Assembly: GCA_019057865.1 (NCBI GenBank)
Contig: JAHLWP010000015.1
Span: 22,225-86,224, forward strand
Reading direction: 5' to 3'
Source: Promethearchaeota archaeon
Lineage (GTDB): Archaea > Asgardarchaeota > Lokiarchaeia > Sigyniarchaeales > SOKP01
Length of the DNA: 64,000 nucleotides
Position 1 is the first letter of the stretch, and every line of letters begins with the position of its first letter. The position numbers and the translations under genes are program-made. Positions 55,957-64,000 of this stretch are shown here, in pieces. A model generated the notes under the pieces. That model did not search any database, had not been told where the DNA came from, and worked only from the letters and a program-made list of their open reading frames with translations.

Positions 55957-57168
55957 TTAATCATATTCAAAAACTACTTTGATTGAATTGTATTTATCTT
56001 TCTCTGAAGCGACTTTTAATGCTTCTTTATAATCATCTAATGCAAATTTATGGGTAACAAAACCTGAAACATCAATTTTACCAGAAGAGATCAAATCTAA
56101 AGCAATCTGCATTGTTCTTTTCTTCTCTGTATCAATCTTTTCAATACCAAAAGTATTTGAAGCAATACTAGTTATTTCCTTAACAAATAATGGAGTCCAA
56201 TCGATTTCTAAGTTAGCAGGCTGTCCTATTAATATGAGAGTCCCTTTCGGTTTTACTAATTTAAAACTCGTTGTCAATGATGATGGGATTCCTACGCAAT
56301 CAAAAACGATATCTGCCCCACCGCCTACGAGTATCGGATCCAGAAATGGAGGTGAAACTGTTCTTGCTCCTAAATATCTCGCAAATTTTCTAATATATGT
56401 GCTTTTACTTGCTAAAAATACTTCATCAACACCTAATTTTATCGCTAAATCAAGTTGTTGTTGTCTTGTATCAATAGCAATGATCGTACATTTAGAAAAT
56501 ACCTTTAAAGCTAGTATAACAGATAATCCCATAACTCCACATCCAACAACAGCTACATTATCAGTATCTTTTGGAAGATACTTAAAAACACCATGAATTG
56601 AACCCGATAGTGGTTCAACCATCAATGCCTCTTCAAAAGAAACTGTATTTGGAATCTTGAAAACTTGGCTTTTATGCGCAATAACATATTCACCCCAACC
56701 ACCACCAGTATCTTTACATAAACCTATCATAAATCCTGGCGCAATATCGCCTTTGTCGAAATTATAACATAAGCTAAAATCTCCTTCTTTACAAGCATCA
56801 CATAATTCAAGACCTCTTACTTCACAACTAAGAACCTCGTCAATTAATACTCTATCTCCCACAGAAAAATTTTTCACATTTGCACCTACTTCTATTATAG
56901 TCCCTACAATTTCATGACCCGGTACTGCTGGAGTCGAAACAAAATTAAGTTGATATGTAGATTGCTTAATCTCTAAAATATGAATATCTGTTCCGCAAAT
57001 TCCCCCTAATTTAACTTTTATTTTAAGCCAGTTTTCATTAATTATTTCTGGCTCAGGGACATCTTTATATGAAACTAATTCAAAAATTTCCGGTGTAAAA
57101 GCGGGGTCTTCGATTTTTTTTTGTAATAGTTCAAGAAATTTTTCAGCTTTTAAGATTAATGCTTTCAT
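55957..57168 (-). CDS. zinc-dependent medium-chain alcohol dehydrogenase
   Basis: The 403-residue MDR enzyme has catalytic-zinc ligands in 'GGICGTDIHILE' and 'PGHEIVGTIIEVG', a structural-zinc lobe with C-x7-C-x2-C-x7-C ('CEVRGLELCDACKEGDFSLC'), and the NAD-binding 'VAVVGCGVMGLSVILAL'. It oxidises a secondary alcohol, polyol or hydroxy acid; threonine or sorbitol dehydrogenase relatives share the layout. In this locus it could act on a hydroxyacyl derivative or on an alcohol from the dehalogenase-like hydrolase, but that is inference. Confidence 0.9.
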   Translation of the reverse strand: MKALILKAEKFLELLQKKIEDPAFTPEIFELVSYKDVPEPEIINENWLKIKVKLGGICGTDIHILEIKQSTYQLNFVSTPAVPGHEIVGTIIEVGANVKNFSVGDRVLIDEVLSCEVRGLELCDACKEGDFSLCYNFDKGDIAPGFMIGLCKDTGGGWGEYVIAHKSQVFKIPNTVSFEEALMVEPLSGSIHGVFKYLPKDTDNVAVVGCGVMGLSVILALKVFSKCTIIAIDTRQQQLDLAIKLGVDEVFLASKSTYIRKFARYLGARTVSPPFLDPILVGGGADIVFDCVGIPSSLTTSFKLVKPKGTLILIGQPANLEIDWTPLFVKEITSIASNTFGIEKIDTEKKRTMQIALDLISSGKIDVSGFVTHKFALDDYKEALKVASEKDKYNSIKVVFEYD

Positions 57169-57228
57169 AATACAAATTTCATTCTAATTCCAATTAAATA
57201 TTAACAATAATAAAAAGAAAGAAAATAA

Positions 57229-58941
57229 TTATAAAACTCCCATTGAACCCATTAATTTCGTGGTATCTGGGGTATCGAAATCTATTTTGATATCTAAAAC
57301 TGCTGGTTTACCAGAATTTTTAGCTCGTTCGAACGCTGGTTTAATTTCATTAGGCTCAGTAACAACTTCGCCGTAACAACCAAAACCTTCTGCACATTTG
57401 GCATAATTGAATTCAGGAAGATCAACATCAATATATCGTTTACCCATAAATAATTTCTGACCTGACTTGATCATCCCCCATGCATTATTATTTCCTACGA
57501 CATATATAAGGTTTTTTAAGTTTAATCTAACGGCAGTTTCTAAATCTTGAACATTAATCATAAAAGCACCATCTCCAGCTATAGCAACTACTTGTTTATC
57601 TGGTTTTGCTAGTTTTGCCCCAATTCCATAAGGAACAGCAGTACCTAACTGCCCCATTCCAACAGCACTGAGTGTTGAAAGTGGTGGACGTATTTTATAC
57701 CAATCTATTTGCTCGACAGTAGAAACTGCAATATCTCCACCGTCTAATATAAGGATAGCATCATCATCTATAGATTCTAAGATATCCTTAATCAATCTCT
57801 TTGTTATAATAGGTATTTTGTCTTTTGATACCTTTTTGTTTATTTTGTTAATTGTATTCTGCCGAGTTTGAACAAGTTCCTCTAACCAATCTCTTTTATC
57901 TACTTTTTTAGACTTTTTAACTTCATTAAGTATTTGAATTAAAAATTGTTTGCAATCTCCAACTATACCTAAAGTAATTGGTTTTGAACGTCCGATTATT
58001 GAGGGATCAATATCTACTTGTATTAATTTTTGTGAGTTTTTCCAAAATGGTTCTTCTCCATGTCCTAAAGTATATGAAAATTTACATCCTAATGCTAATA
58101 TAACATCTGCTTCTGGGGCAATTTTTAAACCAGGACCAGCTACTGCAGCACCCATTAAACATTTTGATTCATTTGTGATAGTTCCAATACCCATAACTGT
58201 AGTTATTACTGGAATTTGCAGGTATTCAGCAAATCCTTGTAATTCTTTCCAAGATTCTGATCTCGCAACACCTCCTCCAGATAAAATGAGTGGTTTTTCT
58301 GCTTTCGAAATTAGATCTAATGCACTTTTTATTAACTCATGATTTATTGCTGGTTTTTCAATAGAGCGATATCTTTTTAAGTCAAAGAATTGTATTTTCT
58401 CCTCTTCAATTTCTTCTAAAAATGCATCTTCAAAAATTTCTAGCAATACAGGTTGTGGTCGACCTCCTATAGCTTCTCGAAATACTTTGTGAACAGCATC
58501 AGGAATTTCTTCAATTTTTCGAATGCTTTTTTGATATTTTGTAACTGGTTTATACATTGTTATTTGATCAAGATTTCCTTGCAAAGTAAAAGAATCTTGA
58601 AATTTAGAAATCACCTGAGGTACTATTGTAATTACTGGTATATTATCTGCCCAGGCAGCACCTACCCCCGAAATTAAATTTAATGCTCCAGGACCAACTG
58701 TTCCAAAACATATACCGGGATTATTTGTTACTCTAGCCCATGCATCAGCAGCATGAGCAGCAGCAGCTTCATGTCTAAATAATACAGTTTCTATACCTTG
58801 TTCCCTTCCCCATCGGTATATAGCATCATACATATTTAAAAATTGACCCCCAGGAATGCCAAACATATACTTAACATTTTCTTTTTGGAGACATTTTACC
58901 AAAACATCTCCACCATTAATTATCTTTTTTTCTTCTCCCAC
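57229..58941 (-). CDS. thiamine-diphosphate enzyme, acetolactate-synthase/hydroxyacyl-CoA-lyase family
   Basis: The 570-residue protein has the three-domain layout of the ALS/benzoylformate-decarboxylase/2-hydroxyacyl-CoA-lyase superfamily. The catalytic Glu is in 'FRHEAAAAHAADAWAR' near residue 57, and the Mg/ThDP motif runs from 'GDGAFMINVQDLETAV' to 'NNNAWGM' near residue 450. The substrate is not fixed by sequence. Because the neighbours are acyl-CoA enzymes and no ALS small subunit is adjacent, a 2-hydroxyacyl-CoA lyase or oxo-acid decarboxylase is as likely as acetolactate synthase. Confidence 0.88.
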   Translation of the reverse strand: MGEEKKIINGGDVLVKCLQKENVKYMFGIPGGQFLNMYDAIYRWGREQGIETVLFRHEAAAAHAADAWARVTNNPGICFGTVGPGALNLISGVGAAWADNIPVITIVPQVISKFQDSFTLQGNLDQITMYKPVTKYQKSIRKIEEIPDAVHKVFREAIGGRPQPVLLEIFEDAFLEEIEEEKIQFFDLKRYRSIEKPAINHELIKSALDLISKAEKPLILSGGGVARSESWKELQGFAEYLQIPVITTVMGIGTITNESKCLMGAAVAGPGLKIAPEADVILALGCKFSYTLGHGEEPFWKNSQKLIQVDIDPSIIGRSKPITLGIVGDCKQFLIQILNEVKKSKKVDKRDWLEELVQTRQNTINKINKKVSKDKIPIITKRLIKDILESIDDDAILILDGGDIAVSTVEQIDWYKIRPPLSTLSAVGMGQLGTAVPYGIGAKLAKPDKQVVAIAGDGAFMINVQDLETAVRLNLKNLIYVVGNNNAWGMIKSGQKLFMGKRYIDVDLPEFNYAKCAEGFGCYGEVVTEPNEIKPAFERAKNSGKPAVLDIKIDFDTPDTTKLMGSMGVL

Positions 58942-59089
58942 TTGTTACACCTTTTTAAAAAATATAAAGCATTTTATACAATATTTTTTTATTTAAATAA
59001 ATTATAAATTATTTAACTATTAAAAATAAAGAATTATGAATTTTAAATGTTCCAAAGAGTGTTTTAAAAATTTCCAATAATTTCTAAGA

Positions 59090-60076
59090 TTAATATCTGA
59101 AAACCTTTAAAGAATCCAAAAATGATTTCAGCGAATTAGGAACTTTAAGAACTTTATTATGTATAAAATTTAAAGTCTTAAGTGAATTAAGTGAGCCGAT
59201 TATTTGAGGAATTTCTTCAAATTTATTATAACTCAAATCCAATACTTCAAGATAATTTAGTCTTCCTAGTGATTCTGGAATATTTTTTAGTTTACTTCGC
59301 CTTAAAATTAATTTTTTGAGGTGAGTTAACACTCCAATTGATTCCGGAATTTCTTGAATTTGATTATAACCAAAATTATATTTATTGATTGAATTGAAAT
59401 ATATATCTAAATATTTTAATTTGTAAAGAGAATTGACAATATCAGGATTTTCTTTAACCCATTTCCAATTATAATAATTGAAATTCAAAATTTTAACATG
59501 TTTGTTTCTAATGACTAACCATGGCTCACCTCCCTTTACATCACTTAAATTTTGAAAAAATTTAAAACTATCAGGATTAATTTCATAGTTCTTTTTACCT
59601 TTCGCAATTAGAGCTTCAATATCCAAAAAGAATCTCAATTCTTCAGGAATAATACCTAAATTCTTTGAAAATTTAATACTCCAATGTTTTAGTTTATGTT
59701 TAATTGATTTGAATTCTTGGTTATTTGAATTTTTAAAATAATCAAAAATTATTTTCAGAACTAAAGGAGATTTATCATGTTCAACGACCCACTCTAACAG
59801 AGATAACCCGTTATCAATAAAATTGTGAATAACTCCTTTTACTGCTGAAGTCCTCACTATTGCATTTTCATCTGAGACAAGACAGTTCTCAAGAATTTTA
59901 AAGATTTTATTCCCTGTGCACCCTATTTTATCTAATGTTTCTATAGATTCTGATCTAATTTTAGCATCATCGCTACTCTCGATTAATGATAGTAAAAGTT
60001 CTAAAGCTTTTTTTTTACTTAATTCTCCAACGTGAAAAGATTTGTTAATTATTTTTGGTGATAAAGGCTCTCTCAT
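59090..60076 (-). CDS. HEAT-like repeats plus leucine-rich repeats
   Basis: The 328-residue protein joins two repeat types. Residues about 20-130 are paired helices of HEAT/PBS-lyase style ('KIRSESIETLDKIGC', 'AIVRTSAVKGVIHNF'). Residues about 205-320 hold at least four leucine-rich repeats of about 23 residues ('IPESIGVLTHLKKLILRRS', 'IPESLGRLNYLEVLDLSYN', 'IPQIIGSLNSLKTLNFIHN'). Both are protein-interaction surfaces. LRR proteins are abundant in Asgard archaea. It has no signal peptide or membrane helix, so it is cytosolic. The binding partner is unknown. Confidence 0.85.
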   Translation of the reverse strand: MREPLSPKIINKSFHVGELSKKKALELLLSLIESSDDAKIRSESIETLDKIGCTGNKIFKILENCLVSDENAIVRTSAVKGVIHNFIDNGLSLLEWVVEHDKSPLVLKIIFDYFKNSNNQEFKSIKHKLKHWSIKFSKNLGIIPEELRFFLDIEALIAKGKKNYEINPDSFKFFQNLSDVKGGEPWLVIRNKHVKILNFNYYNWKWVKENPDIVNSLYKLKYLDIYFNSINKYNFGYNQIQEIPESIGVLTHLKKLILRRSKLKNIPESLGRLNYLEVLDLSYNKFEEIPQIIGSLNSLKTLNFIHNKVLKVPNSLKSFLDSLKVFRY

Positions 60077-60182
60077 CTATAACCTTAATTCTAGTGAAAT
60101 TATTTAATATTACAACATTAATTTAAAAATTTTTATAAGTTTCCAAATCTAATTATGAAAAAATGGGAAGTAGTAAAAAAGA

Positions 60183-60284
60183 TTATTTTTTTGTTAAAAC
60201 CTTTGAGTCAATTTTTTTAAACTTTTTATCTTTTTGCAGCTTTGCTGATTTAAAATATTGATCGATATAATTTTCTTGAGACAT
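60183..60284 (-). CDS. 33-residue lysine-rich microprotein (uncertain)
   Basis: ATG 60284 opens 33 residues rich in Lys, with 'QENYIDQYFKSAKLQKDKKF' as its first half. The text is polar and not the simple A/T-coded repeat expected by chance, but the frame is too short to be sure. No relation to its neighbours is visible. Confidence 0.25.
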   Translation of the reverse strand: MSQENYIDQYFKSAKLQKDKKFKKIDSKVLTKK

Positions 60285-60491
60285 TATTATAACAATTTTT
60301 TTTTGAGATATGAGCAAATAAATAAGGTTATAAATAGCATACATTGTTTAGAATTTCTTTTAAACTTCTTTAAAAATTAAATCTTTTACTTGTTTTTAGG
60401 AAAAATGTTAAAATAAAAAATAGGGTGTTAACTAATATTATTGTATTAATTTCAAATTTGAAAATACATAAAAATTTTAAATAAAAGATTT

Positions 60492-60496
60492 GGTGG
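60492..60496 (+). promoter_or_regulatory. Shine-Dalgarno site deciding the AUU start of abfD
   Basis: GGTGG at these bases is followed by ATAGAA and ATT 60503, an offset of 11 nt. The next in-frame ATG or TTG would delete the conserved N-terminus of the dehydratase. Confidence 0.65.
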
Positions 60497-60502
60497 ATAG
60501 AA

Positions 60503-62038
60503 ATTCGTACTTATGAGCAATATATTGAAGATTTGAAGAAAATGAAACCCAATATATACATAGGGGATGAAAAAGTTGATCGCCAGGATTACAGGCTTAA
60601 GGGAGGCATGCGAATAATGAAAGAGACTTTTGACAGAGCCCATGATCCTGAATGGGAGGATTTATGTACAGCAACTTCACATATAACAGGAAAAAAGATT
60701 AACCGATTTACCCATATACATCAAAGTGAAGATGATCTACTAAAAAAGCAACTTATGACTCGCCGACTCTGTCATCGGACTGGAGGATGCATTCAGAGGT
60801 GTATGGGTATTGATGCTTTAAATGCTCTCTCGGTTATAACCTATGAACTCGATGAAGCATTAGGAACTGATCATTATCAGCGATTTTTAAAATATTTGGA
60901 ATATTTCCAAGAAAATGATCTTGTTGCAAGTTGTGCTCAAACTGATGCAAAGGGAGATCGATTAAAACGACCGCACCAACAAGAGGATCCCGATCAATAT
61001 CTTCGTGTAATTGAATCAAGAGAAGATGGCATAGTTGTTAGGGGATGTAAACTTAATATTACTAATACTCCATATGCGGATGAATTTGTGGTTGTTCCAT
61101 GCAGATATATGGGTCCAGAAGATAAGGATTATGCTGTTGCTTTTGCTTTACCATCAGATTGGGAGGGTGTCAAACTCTTAACAAGACCTGCATATATTAA
61201 AGAACCCAAACATTTAGAAATTCCCCACTCTGCACTTGGAGATGCTGAAACGTTCATTATTTTTGATGACGTATTTGTCCCGAAAGAGAGAGTATTTCTT
61301 AATGGTCACGGAGATCCCAGACAAACACCTTATGCTGGATTTTTAGCACTTATGTTTGCTCATTATCATAGACACAGTTATACTGGTTGCAAACCTGCTA
61401 TGTCAGAAGTTATAGGAAGTGCAGCAGCATTAGTTGCGGAATATAATGGTATAGAAAACACTTCTCATGTGCGAGATAAACTTTCACACATAATTGGTAC
61501 TGCAGAATTAGTTTTTGCTGCTGGAGAGTCAAGTGCTAAGCATTCAGAAAAAGCACCTTCAGGAACACAAGTACCTGATGAGATTTTAACTAATGCTGGA
61601 AGAAGGCTTGCTGGGGAAATGATATATGAAGAATATAAGATATTAGCTGATCTTTCTGGAGGCTTAATTGCAACATTACCCTTTGAAGATTCCTTCTTTA
61701 ATGAAGAAGTTGGAGAGCTTGCTATGAAATATTTAACGAGAAATCCTCGTGTTAAACCAGAAAATATTTACAGATGCTTTAAAGGTATTGAAAATCTTGC
61801 AGTATCAGATTTAGCAGGATTAATGCAAGTAGCAGGACTTCATGGTGGAGGAAGCCCTCAAATGGAAACTATAACTATGATGATGAGATATGATGTTGAA
61901 AGACTTAAGGATATCGCTAAATATCTCTTCGGAATTAAATCTAAACTTAAACCTTATGAAAGACCAACTGTGACTCCCCGAAAACAACTTGAAAAGTTTA
62001 GAGCAGCAATGTTAAGAAAGAAGGAACAGAATCTTTAA
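60503..62038 (+). CDS. abfD: 4-hydroxybutyryl-CoA dehydratase / vinylacetyl-CoA isomerase (AUU start)
   Basis: This FAD and [4Fe-4S] enzyme dehydrates 4-hydroxybutyryl-CoA to crotonyl-CoA. Counting from ATT 60503 (511 residues), the cluster ligands are C96, C100, H289 and C296. They match C99, C103, H292 and C299 of the Clostridium aminobutyricum enzyme with a constant shift of three. The N-terminus then reads 'RTYEQYIEDLKKM', as in family members, which start with a similar 'EQYIESL' segment. No ATG/GTG/TTG precedes it; TTG 60533 and ATG 60542 are too late. Crotonyl-CoA would be consumed by the crotonases, hydroxyacyl-CoA dehydrogenase and thiolase of this region. Confidence 0.93.
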   Translation: MRTYEQYIEDLKKMKPNIYIGDEKVDRQDYRLKGGMRIMKETFDRAHDPEWEDLCTATSHITGKKINRFTHIHQSEDDLLKKQLMTRRLCHRTGGCIQRCMGIDALNALSVITYELDEALGTDHYQRFLKYLEYFQENDLVASCAQTDAKGDRLKRPHQQEDPDQYLRVIESREDGIVVRGCKLNITNTPYADEFVVVPCRYMGPEDKDYAVAFALPSDWEGVKLLTRPAYIKEPKHLEIPHSALGDAETFIIFDDVFVPKERVFLNGHGDPRQTPYAGFLALMFAHYHRHSYTGCKPAMSEVIGSAAALVAEYNGIENTSHVRDKLSHIIGTAELVFAAGESSAKHSEKAPSGTQVPDEILTNAGRRLAGEMIYEEYKILADLSGGLIATLPFEDSFFNEEVGELAMKYLTRNPRVKPENIYRCFKGIENLAVSDLAGLMQVAGLHGGGSPQMETITMMMRYDVERLKDIAKYLFGIKSKLKPYERPTVTPRKQLEKFRAAMLRKKEQNL

Positions 62039-62053
62039 ATTCAATTTAAGTAA

Positions 62054-62067
62054 TTTTTTTATTTTTT
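62054..62067 (+). terminator. T-rich terminator after abfD
   Basis: Two T-runs of seven and six bases separated by one A lie about 15 bases after the stop. This is a good T-tract terminator candidate for the dehydratase transcript. Confidence 0.45.
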
Positions 62068-62103
62068 AATTGAAATGCTATGTTAATTAACTATTGAATA
62101 TCA

Positions 62104-63066
62104 TTATAATACACACAATACAAAAGTTTGACTTTCTGTAAGTAAATTAAGAGTTATTTTCTTATCCTTTTTTATGAACTGATTAATTGGAATTCCTTTT
62201 TCATAGATTTCTCTAAATTTATCATTAAAAATTTGATAAATATTTTTATTTCTAGAAATATAAGCCCCAATTAAAATATTAGTTGGATCAAAACTGGGTT
62301 GGATAAGTTCATTATCAGTTAAACTAAAATTGCTGAAATTCTCATCAGTTACATGAATATCAAATGTTTTGAATTCTAAATGGAAATTTTCCACATGTTT
62401 TGATAAAATTTCGAATTCTTTGCTCTCTAATAGCTCCTTTACTACCTCTGAATTGAAAATAACCTGTATCTCTATGTTTTTAAGGTTTTCCTTAATTCTT
62501 TTCATTCCTGTAGCCATATCATCTTTAATATCATCAGGAATCCCCTTAATTTGATGTTTTTGAATTAAGGAAATTAATGGATTATCATACCTAATTCCAA
62601 CTGCAATTTTACATAATTTTGGTGCTAAAAATGAGTAGTATGTTTCAGCAAAATTTTTAATATTATAATTTATAAACTCAACAGGTTCTTGAACAACTTG
62701 TTCTTCTAGATTATACTTTCTTATGAATTCTTCAATGGAAGTTTCACATTTACTTTGCTTTTCAAGAAATTGATTTTGAAGTGCTTCAATTCTTTTATTG
62801 ATCAATTTTTGCCAAAGTGTAAGCACTGGAGTTGCTATATGGACTTTCATAGGGCGATCATAAGTCTGAACAAGTTCCAAATCATTTAATACCGAACAAA
62901 TTTTATAACCTCTTTTTAAGGAGAGATTAAATTGATTACATACTTGCTTTAAATCATCAATTCTCTTATTCAGTAATAGATAGTGGTAAATCCTCTCTAT
63001 TCCCTTTTCGATAATGCCAATTGAATCGAATAATTGGCTCAGAGTTAAAAATTCGGTATCTTCCAT
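62104..63066 (-). CDS. TrmB-like transcription regulator
   Basis: The 320-residue protein begins with a winged helix-turn-helix (about residues 18-75, 'IYHYLLLNKRIDDLKQVCNQ') that resembles the TrmB family, followed by a helical spacer (to about 120) and a C-terminal alpha/beta sensor domain. Many such proteins respond to sugars. It starts with a GGTGATT site 9 nt before the ATG, and lies only 4 bases after the small GTPase gene, so the two are co-transcribed. A shared function in signalling is inferred from that. The C-terminal half is diverged, so the assignment rests mainly on the HTH. Confidence 0.7.
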   Translation of the reverse strand: MEDTEFLTLSQLFDSIGIIEKGIERIYHYLLLNKRIDDLKQVCNQFNLSLKRGYKICSVLNDLELVQTYDRPMKVHIATPVLTLWQKLINKRIEALQNQFLEKQSKCETSIEEFIRKYNLEEQVVQEPVEFINYNIKNFAETYYSFLAPKLCKIAVGIRYDNPLISLIQKHQIKGIPDDIKDDMATGMKRIKENLKNIEIQVIFNSEVVKELLESKEFEILSKHVENFHLEFKTFDIHVTDENFSNFSLTDNELIQPSFDPTNILIGAYISRNKNIYQIFNDKFREIYEKGIPINQFIKKDKKITLNLLTESQTFVLCVL

Positions 63067-63070
63067 TTAA

Positions 63071-63601
63071 TCACCTATTACCAGTTCGTTCTAAAGTTAG
63101 TTCAGTCAGGACATTAAAAGACTTCTCAACATTTAGATTTTCTTTAGCGGAGATTTCAGCATAACTCGCCATTTTATTTTTTTCAGCAATTTGAATACCA
63201 TATTCTCTTGGAACTTGGCGTTGGGTATTTTCAAGATCTATTTTCGAGCCAACTAGCATAATAGGTATAGGACCTCCTTTTTGTCTCACAATTGTAATCC
63301 ATTCAGAGATATTATCTAACGTAGATGGTCTTGTAATATCATATAAGAGAAATGCAGCATTTGCCCCTAGACAGTAGGTTGGTAAAAGGAATCGAAACCT
63401 TTCTTCTCCCCCCACATCCCAAATTTGGAGCTTTATCTTTTTACCCATGAGATCAATTGTTTTTACATGGAAATCCACTCCAATAGTTAACCGCTCAGAG
63501 GGATTAAAAATATTATAACAATACCTCTTGGTAAATGAAGTCTTTCCAACGCTAGCATCTCCTAACAAAAGAATTTTAAAAGTATAATCATAATTTGAAA
63601 T
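63071..63601 (-). CDS. Rab/Ras-like small GTPase (AUU start)
   Basis: The protein has 176 residues counted from ATT 63601. It reads 'SNYDYTFKILLLGDASVGKT', with the P-loop at residues 14-21. The switch-I region has 'TIGVDFHVKT', switch II 'WDVGGEERFR', the guanine-specificity motif is 'GSKID' (Ser for the usual Asn) and 'SAK' follows near the end. The first standard start, TTG 63568, would remove beta-1, and the frame closes a few codons upstream of ATT, so ATT is required. GGTG lies 11 nt before it. There is no C-terminal Cys for prenylation. Asgard archaea have many such GTPases; partners are unknown. Confidence 0.93.
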   Translation of the reverse strand: MSNYDYTFKILLLGDASVGKTSFTKRYCYNIFNPSERLTIGVDFHVKTIDLMGKKIKLQIWDVGGEERFRFLLPTYCLGANAAFLLYDITRPSTLDNISEWITIVRQKGGPIPIMLVGSKIDLENTQRQVPREYGIQIAEKNKMASYAEISAKENLNVEKSFNVLTELTLERTGNR

Positions 63602-63608
63602 TTTTATA

Positions 63609-63612
63609 CACC
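63609..63612 (-). promoter_or_regulatory. Shine-Dalgarno site deciding the AUU start of the small GTPase
   Basis: Minus-strand GGTG is followed by TATAAAA and then ATT 63601, an offset of 11 nt, the same as at abfD and GDH paralogue 1. Confidence 0.65.
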
Positions 63613-63966
63613 CAAGTTATAATTTAGTTATATTTTTTGATAAAATTTAATTTTCTGTCAATTTCACTAAAATTTTGTTTTCGTTTAATTAATATTTCAA
63701 TTAATGTATTTTTATGTTATTATACCACTCTTGTATATCTTTAATAAAGTGCACATTTTTAAATATAGTTTGAAAAATTTTTGTACAGATTTTCAGCACA
63801 TATATTGTTTAAGATCTCAATTTAAAAAATTTTTCATATGGATAAGATTTTACTTTAAATCCTTCAGTTAAATGTCTATAGTATTATTAATATTACGTAA
63901 AATCTGATAATATTAAATTAAAATAAAGAATAAAATAAAAAATTCGGGTATAATACCTTTTAGGTC
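63613..63966. other. gene-free A/T-rich stretch
   Basis: I see no credible frame, no RNA gene and no repeat here. The right end has a TATA-like GTATAATA at about 63950, which may belong to a gene that continues past the window. Confidence 0.5.
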
Positions 63967-64000
63967 ATGGTGAAAAATAAACTTTTAGTCAAACGCACTC
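63967..64000 (+). CDS. possible start of a gene cut by the window end
   Basis: ATG 63967 opens eleven codons of basic and hydrophobic residues, about 20 bases after a TATA-like run, which would fit a leaderless gene. It is too short to judge. Confidence 0.2.
   Translation, partial: MVKNKLLVKRT

Larger units (their letters stand above)
60077..60502. other. intergenic region with a 33-residue micro-frame
   Basis: The stretch is A/T-rich and holds no conventional gene. The only protein-like content is the 33-residue lysine-rich frame at 60183-60284 on the minus strand. The right end contains a promoter-like A/T run and the ribosome site of the AUU-start dehydratase gene. Confidence 0.5.

Noticed and set aside
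60452..60643. 63-codon minus-strand frame over the abfD start.
   Set aside because: It overlaps the conserved N-terminus of abfD and shows only hydrophobic, A/T-driven composition.
1..64000. tRNA, rRNA or CRISPR arrays.
   Set aside because: I found no tRNA T-loop pattern in intergenic DNA, no rRNA-like sequence and no regularly spaced direct repeats.

Overview
Organism. The window is very AT-rich and densely coded. It combines archaeal housekeeping genes (Lrp-type regulators, PhoU fused to an AbrB domain, Shine-Dalgarno sites of the GGTGAT type, TATA boxes) with genes typical of Asgard archaea: a Rab/Ras-like small GTPase, a longin-like protein, small RING/B-box-like zinc proteins and an LRR protein. 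A Lokiarchaeota-type anaerobe that lives on amino acids and acyl-CoA compounds fits best. This is an inference from gene content; no rRNA gene or phylogeny is available here.

Layout. 1-4.2 kb: small unknown proteins, an eight-cysteine zinc protein, a START-like protein, a longin-like protein and an ion transporter. 4.2-12.1 kb (minus strand): an apparent operon of an Nfn-type electron-transfer pair, whose large subunit is fused to an FrhB-like F420/Fe-S module, followed by three glutamate-dehydrogenase paralogues and the C-terminal remnant of a fourth. 12.6-20.4 kb: guaA, a membrane protein, an oligopeptidase F, a small foreign-looking island, a B-box membrane protein, and a divergent Lrp regulator/glnA pair. 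20.5-24.1 kb: a heterodimeric ABC exporter. 24.4-28.6 kb: a phosphate locus (PhoU-like proteins, a Pit-type permease, AbrB-PhoU) carrying a repeated palindrome. 28.6-33.5 kb: carAB plus a small Lrp-type ligand-binding domain gene. 34.7-62 kb: acyl-CoA catabolism (hydroxyacyl-CoA dehydrogenase, crotonases, thiolase, hydratase 2, acyl-CoA synthetase, acyl-CoA dehydrogenase, MDR dehydrogenase, TPP enzyme, 4-hydroxybutyryl-CoA dehydratase), two divergent cytosolic DMSO-reductase-family pairs, a haloalkane-dehalogenase-like hydrolase, and pyrG. 62.1-63.6 kb: a TrmB-like regulator and a small GTPase in one transcription unit.

How it fits together. GDH releases ammonia, 2-oxo acids and NAD(P)H; the Nfn-FrhB pair could exchange electrons among NAD(P)H, ferredoxin and possibly F420. 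Acyl-CoA and 4-hydroxybutyrate units could enter beta-oxidation. The carbamoyl-phosphate synthetase small subunit has lost its glutaminase nucleophile and catalytic His, so it probably uses free ammonia, which suits amino-acid fermentation.

Most striking observations. (1) At least five genes appear to start at AUU or AUA; four of these have a GGTG Shine-Dalgarno 11-12 nt upstream, and no ATG/GTG/TTG can give a full-length product. (2) CarA has a dead glutaminase site. (3) The Nfn-FrhB fusion sits beside the GDH array. (4) A perfect palindrome is shared by two phosphate-gene promoters.
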